The translations under genes and the position numbers were made by a program. Positions 51,164-57,726 of a stretch of 57,726 bases of DNA are shown here, piece after piece. Source of the stretch: Chloroflexota bacterium (GTDB taxonomy: Bacteria; Chloroflexota; Anaerolineae; JAAYEA01); the NCBI GenBank assembly GCA_019873665.1, contig JAIOAV010000017.1, forward strand, positions 1 to 57,726. Direction: 5' to 3'. Below the pieces are notes generated by a model. It worked only from the letters and a program-made list of their open reading frames with translations, ran no database searches and was not told the origin of the DNA. The stretch's first letter is position 1. Each line of letters opens with the position of its first letter.

Positions 51164-52477
51164 ATGAAAGTGGTCCGCCAGCAGGTGATCCTCATAATAG
51201 CCTATCTCCTGCTGTCGCTTTTGCCCCTCTTGGTTCTGCTGATGGGCCCCAGGCCGGCTGGCCGCGAGTTCTGGCGCGACTTTTCCGTGGCGCTCGGCTT
51301 TGTTGGGTTGTCGTTGATGGGTATGCAATCCATCCCGACGCGCATGCCCTTGGTGCGCGATGTCTTCCCGATGGACACGATCTACTACTTTCACCATCGT
51401 ATCTCGATTCTGTCCCTTGCGCTGGTGGCCGCGCACCCGCTGATCCTGTTCCTGCATAACCCGTATGTGCTGCGGCTACTCAATGTGCTGACATCGCCGC
51501 GCCAGATGCAGGTCGGCGTGCTCGCTGTTCTCTCCGCCATCCTGCTGGTGGCTCTCTCGGTGTGGCGAAAGCGGATCAATCTACGCTACGAGGCGTGGCG
51601 GATAACGCACGGCCTTCTCACAACACTGGCCGTCGGCCTCGCCTACCTGCACATTTTTGGCGTTGGCTACTATCTCTCCTCGCCCGTGCAAAAGGCCCTG
51701 TGGTTGGCCCTCGGCGCTTTCTGGGTGGTCATGCTAATTTATGCCCGGGTGATCAAGCCTTGGATGAGCTTCCGACGTCCGTACAAGGTGGCAGGGGTGA
51801 AGGCAGAGCGGGGCGATACGTACTCCCTGGCGTTGGTGCCAGAGGGGCATGCGGGGCTTCAGTTTCGGGCTGGACAGGTTGCCTGGCTCTCGCTCCGCAG
51901 CCTGCCCTTCTGCTTGCAGGAGCATCCCTTTTCTTTCTCGTCCAGCGCGGCGCATCCGGAGCGGCTGGAGTTCAGTATCCGCGAGCTGGGAGATATGACC
52001 TCCACCATCAAGTACATGAATCCTGGCGACACGGTTTATCTCGACGGCCCCTACGGTATCTTTACATTGGAGCAGCATCCCGCGCCCGGCTATGTCCTCT
52101 TGGGTGGCGGCATCGGCGCGGCGCCTTTTATGAGCATGCTGCGCACGATGCGAGATCGGAATGATCATAGGCCGGTGTGGTTCTTCTACGGGAACCGCAC
52201 CTGGGACACGGTGACTTTCCGCGAGGAGCTGGAGCAGGTGCAGGCGCAGCTCAACCTGCATTTGATCCACGTGCTGGAAAGGCCGCACGAGGGATGGACG
52301 GGCGAAGCAGGTTACATCACGGGGGATATGCTCAAGCGGTATCTGCCAGAGAACTACAAAGATCTCAAGTTCATGATCTGCGGCCCCTTGCCCATGATCC
52401 TTGCCATGGAGAGAACGCTACGCCAACTGCACGTGCCCCTTTCCCAGATTCATTCCGAGCAGTATGAGATGGCGTAG
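51164..52477 (+). CDS. Ferric-reductase-like transmembrane FAD/NAD(P) oxidoreductase
   Basis: This 437-residue protein has about six N-terminal membrane helices with paired histidines (YYFHHRIS, AAHPLILFLH, RITHGLL and LAYLHIFG) that suit two heme b groups. The cytosolic part is an FNR-like reductase with the FAD motif HPFSFSSSA, DGPYGIFTL, NAD(P) loop LLGGGIGAAPFMSML and the end motif MICGPLPMI. It probably carries electrons from NAD(P)H across the membrane. The acceptor is unknown. The ATG at 51164 was chosen because the promoter at 51051-51078 lies inside the longer open frame. It faces lexA, with a second LexA-like site between. Confidence 0.87.
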   Translation: MKVVRQQVILIIAYLLLSLLPLLVLLMGPRPAGREFWRDFSVALGFVGLSLMGMQSIPTRMPLVRDVFPMDTIYYFHHRISILSLALVAAHPLILFLHNPYVLRLLNVLTSPRQMQVGVLAVLSAILLVALSVWRKRINLRYEAWRITHGLLTTLAVGLAYLHIFGVGYYLSSPVQKALWLALGAFWVVMLIYARVIKPWMSFRRPYKVAGVKAERGDTYSLALVPEGHAGLQFRAGQVAWLSLRSLPFCLQEHPFSFSSSAAHPERLEFSIRELGDMTSTIKYMNPGDTVYLDGPYGIFTLEQHPAPGYVLLGGGIGAAPFMSMLRTMRDRNDHRPVWFFYGNRTWDTVTFREELEQVQAQLNLHLIHVLERPHEGWTGEAGYITGDMLKRYLPENYKDLKFMICGPLPMILAMERTLRQLHVPLSQIHSEQYEMA

Positions 52478-52494
52478 CGAGAGGAGCGACGTAC

Positions 52495-52587
52495 ATGCAC
52501 CGCATCTGCGCGAATGCGCTGATCATCCTCACGATCTTGCTGATCGTTATACTTGCCGCGCTTTTCGCCTTCTTGCAGACTGCCTAG
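52495..52587 (+). CDS. 30-residue single-helix membrane peptide
   Basis: A very short gene encodes MHRICANALIILTILLIVIL followed by AALFAFLQTA, one hydrophobic helix with a basic N-terminus. GAGGAG precedes the ATG by 8 nt. It begins 18 nt after the oxidoreductase stop and could be a subunit or regulator of that enzyme. Its TAG overlaps the TAG of the convergent methyltransferase gene within one CTAG. Support is ribosome site and composition only. Confidence 0.5.
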   Translation: MHRICANALIILTILLIVILAALFAFLQTA

Positions 52588-53474
52588 GTGATTTGCCTGC
52601 GGACGGATTGCGCGATGGCGCGGATGTGAGCCGGCGTGCTGCCACAACACGCGCCGATCACCAGCGCCCCGGCATCCACGCACGCCTGCATGTGGCGCGC
52701 CATCTCCGCCGGCGGCATGTCATACACCTGCTGGTCATTCACCAGGCGTGGCATGCCCGCATTTGGCTTGGCGATCAAGATCGCGCCGGGCTGAGCCGCC
52801 GCGAACCGGCGAATCGTCGCCACCATCTCCTCTGGCCCCTGGCCGCAGTTGCCGCCCACGGCAGCCAGGCCAAGCGGCCATAGCTCCTGTATCGCTTTCT
52901 CTGGCGTCGCGCCCATCATCGTGCGCCCTCCCGGGCCAAAGCTCAGCGTGCAGAATACCGGCAGAGGAGCCGCCTGCTGCGCCCCCTGGATGGCGGCCCT
53001 GGCCTCATCCAGCGACATCATCGTCTCGACCCAGAAACAATCCACACCTCCTTCGGCCAGTGCGGCTGCCTGCTCCGCAAAGGCCGCCACCGCTTCCTCA
53101 TACTCCAGGTCGCCGTAGGGGGCCAGCAGCTCGCCAGATGGGCCCAGATCGCCCGCCACATAGATATCCGGTCCAGCGGCCTCTTGCGCCAAGCGCGCGG
53201 CTGCCCGGTTGGCTTCCGCGGTGATGCTCGCGTGCCCGGCGCGCCCCAACTTGATGCGTGTTCCGCCAAAAGTGTTCGTCAACACGATCTGCGAACCTGC
53301 CTCGATATAGGCGCGATGCAGCGCGATGATCTTCTCCGGCTTTTCCAGGTTCCATCGCTCGGGTGGCGTGCCTAACGGCAGTCCCCACGCCTGCAACATC
53401 GTGCCGGTTGCCCCGTCAGCCAGCAGCAGCTCGCCCGAGGCAAGATACGCCAGCAGTTTTTCGCTCTTGCTCAT
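52584..53474 (-). CDS. Homocysteine S-methyltransferase family protein
   Basis: This 296-residue barrel protein belongs to the Hcy-binding family. It starts LLADGATGTMLQAWGLPLG, has VLTNTFGGTRIKL and LGPSGELLAPYG, and carries the zinc ligands in GGNCGQGPEEM and IGACCGSTPAHIRAI. The length matches a standalone domain such as MmuM or BHMT-like enzymes. It could also serve as the N-terminal part of a split methionine synthase. The ATG at 53474 has GGAAAGGA upstream. The frame back to 53576 has no start support. Confidence 0.9.
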   Translation of the reverse strand: MSKSEKLLAYLASGELLLADGATGTMLQAWGLPLGTPPERWNLEKPEKIIALHRAYIEAGSQIVLTNTFGGTRIKLGRAGHASITAEANRAAARLAQEAAGPDIYVAGDLGPSGELLAPYGDLEYEEAVAAFAEQAAALAEGGVDCFWVETMMSLDEARAAIQGAQQAAPLPVFCTLSFGPGGRTMMGATPEKAIQELWPLGLAAVGGNCGQGPEEMVATIRRFAAAQPGAILIAKPNAGMPRLVNDQQVYDMPPAEMARHMQACVDAGALVIGACCGSTPAHIRAIAQSVRRQIT

Positions 53475-53703
53475 GTAACGTGTCCTTTCCATGTACCGAG
53501 ACTTACGATGGGCGCATGTCCATCGCAGCGTTCTAGCATGGCATGTGCGCAGGCCGCCGGAAGCGCGTCCGTCCACCCTGCTGATTTGACAAGATCATCC
53601 ACTAACAGGTATATTGGGGAGCAGCGCGCTTTCCTGGCCAATCATAGCGCGAAAACGAGGCCTCGTCAAGCGAATGGGCGCGAATCCCCCGGGATGGAAA
53701 GAT

Positions 53704-55200
53704 ATGCACAAGCAACCCTCGGTAGGGAGAATGCTGGCGCTGTATGGCCCACTCCTCTTGGTTCTGTTGTTCGCTGGCTGCACGGCAGCAACTTCCTCGA
53801 TGCCGGAAGTGCCGGGCACGGAGGTGAATCCCTCGCTGCTGACGGGTGCCACACTGCCTCCCTCGCCGAGCGCGACCGCCACGCCGGTACTGCCTTCGGC
53901 GACGCCCTCTGCGACGCTAACTGCCACCCCATCGCCGCGGGCCACAGAGACGCCGACATGGACGCCGTCCCCCTCGCCGAGTGTTACGCTGACCGCAACT
54001 GCGATCCCTTCGCCAACGTCCTCGCCGAGCAGAACCGCCTCGCCCACCGTGACGGCCGCGCCTGCCGTGACCGCCGCGCTAACCGCGACTGCAGTGCCGC
54101 AGGTCGTGTCGGGTGCGGAAGGGGAGTCCATCCTCGCGCGGAACCAGGTGGTTGGCGACTATGGGCGGGGTTTTAGCTACGGCAACCAGCATGATGACAG
54201 TCTGAAACGGTTGGGGCACACCGGATTCTTCCGGAGCGCGCAAGAGTATCTCGCCGGCAACGATCTGCGGGAGGGGATCCTCTCGCGCGCCGCCCGGCTG
54301 GACGCGGCCAATGGCCCCCAAATCGGAGTAATCCCGGCCATTTACATCATCTATCAGGGCGCTATCTCCGCCCCGAATGCCTCCGGCGAGGATTTCCTCC
54401 TCAGCGCGCCTGCCCTGCACGAGTACATCGGCGGCGTTGACTTTTACGCCACACACATGGACCCCTTTCTGCCGCGGAATCTGGGTCGCCCTTTTATGAT
54501 CTTCCTCGACCATCAGATGGGTTACGGCGGCAGCACGCCGGTCAGCAACGCGATCAAAAAGATGCTGCCGCTCTTGGACAAGTACCCGAATCTGCACTTT
54601 TTCGTGGATCCCGAGTTTCGCGTTACAGACGAGCACAAGGCCTCGATCCCGAATGGTGAGCTGCTGTCGCCGGGTGTGCCGGTGGGCCATGTGGACGCTG
54701 CTGATGTCAACCAGGCGCAGCGACTGATCCAAGCATATATCGCGGAGCACGATTTGGCTGCATGGCGGCAGGAGCAGGGGGGTACTGCGGAGGTCATCTT
54801 GGGCATCCACCAATTTCAGGACCTGAATGTCTGGAGAGGCAAACCTTATGCCGACACGGTGACGATGATCGTGGACAAAGAGAAGATAGAGCGTGTGCCG
54901 GGCGTGACGATCGTTTTCGACTATGACGGCGTCGGCGCCGCCATCTGGGGTGGCGCGCGCGTGAAGCACGAGCGCTACTGGCACACGATGGATCCAATCG
55001 CGTATCCGCTCCTGCAACAGGGCGCACATCCTGCTATCAAGATCTTCCCGCCCAATGAGCTGCTCGCGCCGGAAAGATATGACGACTATGCCTTTACGCT
55101 AGAGCAACTGGCGGGTCAGGAACCGATTCCGGAAATCGGCCGGTTCGGGCTGTCAGGGGATGATGTCGCCCCGCTCCCGCGGGTCATCATCATCACCTAG
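53704..55200 (+). CDS. Lipoprotein with Pro/Thr/Ser-rich linker, unknown catalytic domain
   Basis: This 498-residue protein has a lipoprotein signal peptide with lipobox LFAGC near residue 26. A linker of about 95 residues rich in Thr, Pro, Ser and Ala follows, then a globular domain of about 360 residues. That domain contains GVIPAIYIIYQGAISAPN, DFYATHMDPFLPRNLGRPFMIFLDHQMGYGG, HFFVDPEFR, GVPVGHVDA and VTIVFDYDGVGAAIW. The pattern of strands and acidic residues suggests a TIM-barrel-like fold, but no family is recognised. The ATG at 53704 begins the signal peptide; upstream frame to 53614 is not needed. The gap 53475-53703 holds no other gene. Confidence 0.75.
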   Translation: MHKQPSVGRMLALYGPLLLVLLFAGCTAATSSMPEVPGTEVNPSLLTGATLPPSPSATATPVLPSATPSATLTATPSPRATETPTWTPSPSPSVTLTATAIPSPTSSPSRTASPTVTAAPAVTAALTATAVPQVVSGAEGESILARNQVVGDYGRGFSYGNQHDDSLKRLGHTGFFRSAQEYLAGNDLREGILSRAARLDAANGPQIGVIPAIYIIYQGAISAPNASGEDFLLSAPALHEYIGGVDFYATHMDPFLPRNLGRPFMIFLDHQMGYGGSTPVSNAIKKMLPLLDKYPNLHFFVDPEFRVTDEHKASIPNGELLSPGVPVGHVDAADVNQAQRLIQAYIAEHDLAAWRQEQGGTAEVILGIHQFQDLNVWRGKPYADTVTMIVDKEKIERVPGVTIVFDYDGVGAAIWGGARVKHERYWHTMDPIAYPLLQQGAHPAIKIFPPNELLAPERYDDYAFTLEQLAGQEPIPEIGRFGLSGDDVAPLPRVIIIT

Positions 55201-55290
55201 CGGGGGGGGCAGACTTGCGCGGCTGAGATAATCGGCTAGGATATGGCCGCGACATCCCTAACATTGACTTAAAAGAGCGTGCACAAAGAC

Positions 55291-55320
55291 TTGAAATGCC
55301 CGCTCAAGTCGTGCTATAAT
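55291..55320 (+). promoter_or_regulatory. Promoter of the rubredoxin/LysW-like gene
   Basis: TTGAAA and TATAAT are separated by 18 nt, 38 nt before the ATG. Confidence 0.65.
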
Positions 55321-55358
55321 AGCGGCAAAGGGATGCCAGAAAGGAGAACACGACCGTT

Positions 55359-55661
55359 ATGCCCACAACCAGGGAATGGGAATGTGGAGAGTGTGGCCAC
55401 CTATACCGCGGGATCCGCGCCCCGCGCCGTTGCTCACAGTGTGGCGCACCTGCAGATGCCTTCGAGCTATATGAGGTTGATGAAGAGGAAGACCTGGAGA
55501 ACGCGGCTGAATGCCCCGAGTGTGAGGCATGGGTTGAGCTTCCTAAAGGCATCACGCTTGGCAAGCGTGTAAAGTGCCCTGAATGCGCCACAGTTCTAGA
55601 GGTTGTCGAGCTGGAGCCGCCCGTCTTGGATTACGCCTATCTGGATGACGATGAGGAGTGA
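55359..55661 (+). CDS. Rubredoxin-like domain plus LysW-like zinc ribbon, acidic tail
   Basis: This 100-residue protein has two metal-binding parts. Residues about 8-33 (WECGECGHLYRG...RRCSQCG) have the two CxxC pairs of a rubredoxin-like knuckle. Residues about 51-87 (ECPECEAWVELPKGITLGKRVKCPECATVLEVVELEPP) match the layout of LysW/ArgW amino-group carrier proteins. The C-terminus ends LDDDEE instead of the EDWGE that carries the substrate in LysW, though a terminal Glu is kept. No lysine or arginine LysX/Z/Y genes are near. AAAGGAG precedes the ATG. Role unknown. Confidence 0.75.
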   Translation: MPTTREWECGECGHLYRGIRAPRRCSQCGAPADAFELYEVDEEEDLENAAECPECEAWVELPKGITLGKRVKCPECATVLEVVELEPPVLDYAYLDDDEE

Positions 55662-55895
55662 ATGGCCGCTCCGCATGGCCCGACCGATAGTCCTACCAGA
55701 GAAAGCGCTAGCCGCTGCCAAAGTTGTGCTCGCGATAGCCTGACGCTGTAGCCCTGCCCCACGGCATTGCTAGCCCCGCTCGCTTTGACCTCTCGGCATA
55801 TCAATGGGTCGTATCGCCGTTTCTCGCTTAGCCCTACCATTCCCGACAGACAACACCAGCTTTCCCCGGCGGTCTGCGCCATCGTGCGGGGGCGT

Positions 55896-55924
55896 TTGAC
55901 CCTGGCGCGATTATGCATTATAGT
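55896..55924 (+). promoter_or_regulatory. Promoter of the selenoprotein gene
   Basis: TTGACC and TATAGT are separated by 17 nt, 44 nt upstream of the ATG at 55969. Its position supports the longer gene rather than the GTG start at 56071. The rest of the gap 55662-55895 holds nothing I recognise. Confidence 0.6.
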
Positions 55925-55968
55925 TGTCGCGACGGTTTGCACAGCCAACGATAGAGAGGATGTGGAGT

Positions 55969-56688
55969 ATGCCCCCACAGGTAACGCTCTACTCGCTGCC
56001 CACCTGAGCGGATTGCCGCAGCGCGAAAAGTTATTTCGCACAGCGTGGAGTTGATTTCGTTGATCATGATGTGAGTCAGGACCCACAGGCCCTGGAGGAG
56101 CTGAAGAGCGTGGTGGGACGACTCGCCACGCCCACTATTGTCATTGATGGGCAGGTGTTCGTTGGCTTTGGCGCGAACCGCGCCAAGATCGAGGCAGCGC
56201 TGAAGGGGACTGGCGGGCCGCAGTCAGTAGTGGCGCAACTGAGGGATGCCGCGGATAGAGGGCAGGAGCGCGATGATGAAGAGCGCCTTATCATTCAGAT
56301 TCTGAAGGAGAGCAAGACCATCGCGGTAGTTGGGCTGTCGCCCGATCCCAGCCGGCCCAGTCATGGTGTGGCGCGCTACCTTATGGAGCAGGGCTACCAA
56401 GTGATTCCCGTGAACCCGATGGTGAACCAGGTGCTGGGACAAAAAAGCTATCCGGATCTGACTGCTGTGCCGGAGAGAGTTGACGTTGTGGACATCTTTC
56501 GCAGCCCCGAACACGTGCCCCCGATCGTGGAGGCCGCCATTGTCAAGGGCGTCCCGACTGTGTGGATGCAAGAAGGCGTCATCAACCAAGAGGCGGCGCG
56601 GCGTGCCAGGGAAGCGGGACTGCGGGTCATGATGGACCGTTGCATGATGAAAGAGCACCTCAGACTCAAACATGAGGGAAAGCTGTAG
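55969..56688 (+). CDS. Probable selenoprotein: glutaredoxin (U-x-x-C) fused to CoA-binding domain
   Basis: Read through an in-frame TGA at 56005-56007, this is a 239-residue protein. Residues 1-80 form a glutaredoxin: VTLYSLPT, then the TGA codon (residue 13), then ADCRSAKSYF, giving U-x-x-C where the family has C-x-x-C. RGVDFVDHDV and the cis-Pro segment LATPTIVIDGQVFVGF follow. Residues about 105-235 form a YccU-like CoA-binding Rossmann domain (IAVVGLSPDPSRPSHGVARYLMEQGY...VWMQEGVINQEAA). GAGAGGA lies 8 nt before the ATG at 55969. The first open start after the TGA is a GTG at 56071, which would lack the active site. A selenocysteine reading is supported by the hairpin at 56017-56045. A nonsense mutation is the alternative. 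Confidence 0.8.
56017..56045 (+). promoter_or_regulatory. Candidate bacterial SECIS element
   Basis: GCGAAA/TTTCGC forms a 6-bp stem with loop AGTTA containing GU. Below it, a G-C pair and a CGC/GCG helix are separated by C-A and A-A mismatches. The GU lies 22 nt after the TGA, inside the 16-37 nt window used for bacterial SECIS elements. Confidence 0.65.
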
Positions 56689-56694
56689 GGGCCC

Positions 56695-57726
56695 ATGCCA
56701 CACTTTGATCTCGTTCGCCTGTTCACAACCGTTTTCTCGCCACAGCCCGGCGAAAAAGTGACGGTGCTGGTGGATCTGCCCCATGATGCGCTCCAGGATG
56801 ACGATGCCTGGGCGGATCGTCGGCAGATGGCCGAAGAGTGGCGGCAGACCCTGGCGCAGGCTGCTGGCCAGCTCGGCCTGATGGTTCATCCGCTGGTATC
56901 CTACCTGGCGACAGGGCAGAGCAATGGCCCGTTGCCGGAGGAGGCTTGGCGAGAGGGGCAGCCGGTCAAATTGCTAGATGTGCTCGCGGACACCGACATT
57001 GTGCTGGCGCTGACACGCTATTCCGCGACGGCTCCCCTGATGACCCTGGGCAGGAGCATGCGGCTGCGTGGGGCGAGCATGCCGGGCGTGGCCCGGCGGA
57101 TGCAAGACACGGCGTTGGCGGCCGATTACCGACAGGTGGCCCGAAAGTGCCAGATTCTGGTGGAGCGCCTGCGGCGCGCCATTGGCGCGCGGGTAACCTT
57201 TTCCACGAGGGATGTGCTCTATCTTGACCTGCGGTATCGCGAGCCGCATGCCGACGATGGCCAGTGTCCGCCTGGCGCGGCGCACCCCTTCATCAATCTG
57301 CCGAGCGGCGAGGCGTATATAGCGCCATATGAGGGGGAGCGTCCTGGCGAGCCGAGTCGTACCGCCGGTGTGATCCCCGCGCAGCGCGACGGGACGCTGA
57401 TCCGTTTTCAGGTGCGCGAGAACCGCATTGGGGACGTGCTGGGCGATTCCGCTGTGGCGGACGAGATGCGCCGCTTCTTCGCGCTAGATGAGGCGCGCCG
57501 GAATGTCGCCGAATTGGGTCTGGGCTGTAACGACCGCGCCGTCGTTACTGGTAGCGTGTTGGAGGACGAGAAAGCCGGATTCCACTGGGCCTTTGGCCGG
57601 AGCGAGCATCTGGGCGGCACTGTCGGGCCGGAGGACTTTCGCGATCCAGCCCATATCGTGCACCACGATCTTGTCTATGCGCCGGGGAATCCGCTGGGAG
57701 TCGCGCAACTCGTGCTCGATTATGAC
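56695..57726 (+). CDS. M29 family aminopeptidase, partial (continues past right edge)
   Basis: The visible 344 residues match the M29 (AmpS/aminopeptidase T) family of metal-dependent aminopeptidases. The N-terminal domain runs MPHFDLVRLFTTVFSPQPGEKVTVLVD. The catalytic half has INLPSGEAYIAP with a ligand Glu, LGLGCNDRA, and FHWAFGRSEHLGGTV with the ligand His set. The late metal ligands are just entering at HIVHHDLVYA. The ATG at 56695 is 6 nt after the selenoprotein stop, so the two genes are probably cotranscribed. The gene is not truncated by any visible stop. Confidence 0.88.
   Translation, partial: MPHFDLVRLFTTVFSPQPGEKVTVLVDLPHDALQDDDAWADRRQMAEEWRQTLAQAAGQLGLMVHPLVSYLATGQSNGPLPEEAWREGQPVKLLDVLADTDIVLALTRYSATAPLMTLGRSMRLRGASMPGVARRMQDTALAADYRQVARKCQILVERLRRAIGARVTFSTRDVLYLDLRYREPHADDGQCPPGAAHPFINLPSGEAYIAPYEGERPGEPSRTAGVIPAQRDGTLIRFQVRENRIGDVLGDSAVADEMRRFFALDEARRNVAELGLGCNDRAVVTGSVLEDEKAGFHWAFGRSEHLGGTVGPEDFRDPAHIVHHDLVYAPGNPLGVAQLVLDYD

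Noticed and set aside
54079-55029. Open frame of 316 codons opposite the lipoprotein gene
   Set aside because: The plus strand gives a lipoprotein signal, linker and a plausible globular domain. The other strand does not.
55767-56054. Small gene upstream of the selenoprotein
   Set aside because: The frame differs from the downstream gene, resembles nothing and overlaps the promoter and start of the selenoprotein gene.
56071-56688. Gene starting at GTG 56071 (205 residues)
   Set aside because: This start removes the glutaredoxin strand and active site, although the same frame codes for them upstream of it through a TGA.

Overview
The window looks like a piece of a Chloroflexota chromosome (Anaerolineae-like or a related class). 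This is inferred from gene content, not from an alignment. It is GC-rich and gene-dense, with short operons and many consensus sigma-70-type promoters. Clues are a LexA box of the type TAGAACA-N2-TGTTCTA, surface proteins with Pro/Thr-rich linkers, a solute-binding lipoprotein with a repeated VVVEKQ linker, and a bacterial XPB-type helicase. Core genes (dnaA, bifunctional rel, rpsF-ssb-rpsR, holA, lexA, tRNA-Asn, tRNA-Pro) show that it is chromosomal.

Layout. 1-9300: a minus-strand polysaccharide export and glycosylation operon (Wzm/Wzt ABC pair, two large membrane GT39-like proteins, two GT4 glycosyltransferases, the last running off the left edge). 9273-17246: ResB, Rel, a membrane-anchored PPIase, the rpsF-ssb-rpsR operon with a possible S6:S18 leader, and an XPB-like helicase. 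17283-21301: MFS exporter, ADP-forming acyl-CoA synthetase, cyclase. 21364-24467: phnD-phnC-phnE importer. 24599-26361: a candidate oriC beside the 3' end of dnaA. 27159-30940: an Rrf2 regulator followed by cysE, cysK, a cysteine desulfurase and an IscU scaffold, joining cysteine synthesis to Fe-S assembly. 30978-43056: small membrane proteins, LysM and HD proteins, Eis-like GNAT, flavoprotein, two tRNAs, GT39, FAD enzyme, beta-CASP nuclease, macrodomain, Nudix and PHP proteins. 43156-43279: a foldback repeat. 43325-47992: a hypothetical protein, HD phosphohydrolase, a DUF1461/Lit-like membrane protein, galT, DUF6391 and holA. 48111-50932: lexA leading an operon with an FtsK-type ATPase and three small proteins. 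51051-57726: ferric-reductase-like oxidoreductase, tiny membrane protein, homocysteine methyltransferase, lipoprotein, rubredoxin/LysW-like protein, a probable selenoprotein and an M29 aminopeptidase that runs off the right edge.

The most notable observation is at 55969-56688. An in-frame TGA sits exactly where the first cysteine of a glutaredoxin CxxC motif belongs, and a SECIS-like hairpin follows at the right distance. Ordinary gene calling would start the gene at a GTG 34 codons downstream and lose the active site. The gene is best read as a selenocysteine glutaredoxin fused to a CoA-binding domain. Other points are the candidate oriC with a DnaA-trio-like tract, a LexA-controlled translocase operon, a 110-nt cysE/cysK overlap, a shared beta-rich domain on two GT39 proteins, a PhnE with a soluble insertion, a rubredoxin-LysW-like protein, and an apparent ATT start on a double-zinc-ribbon LysM protein.
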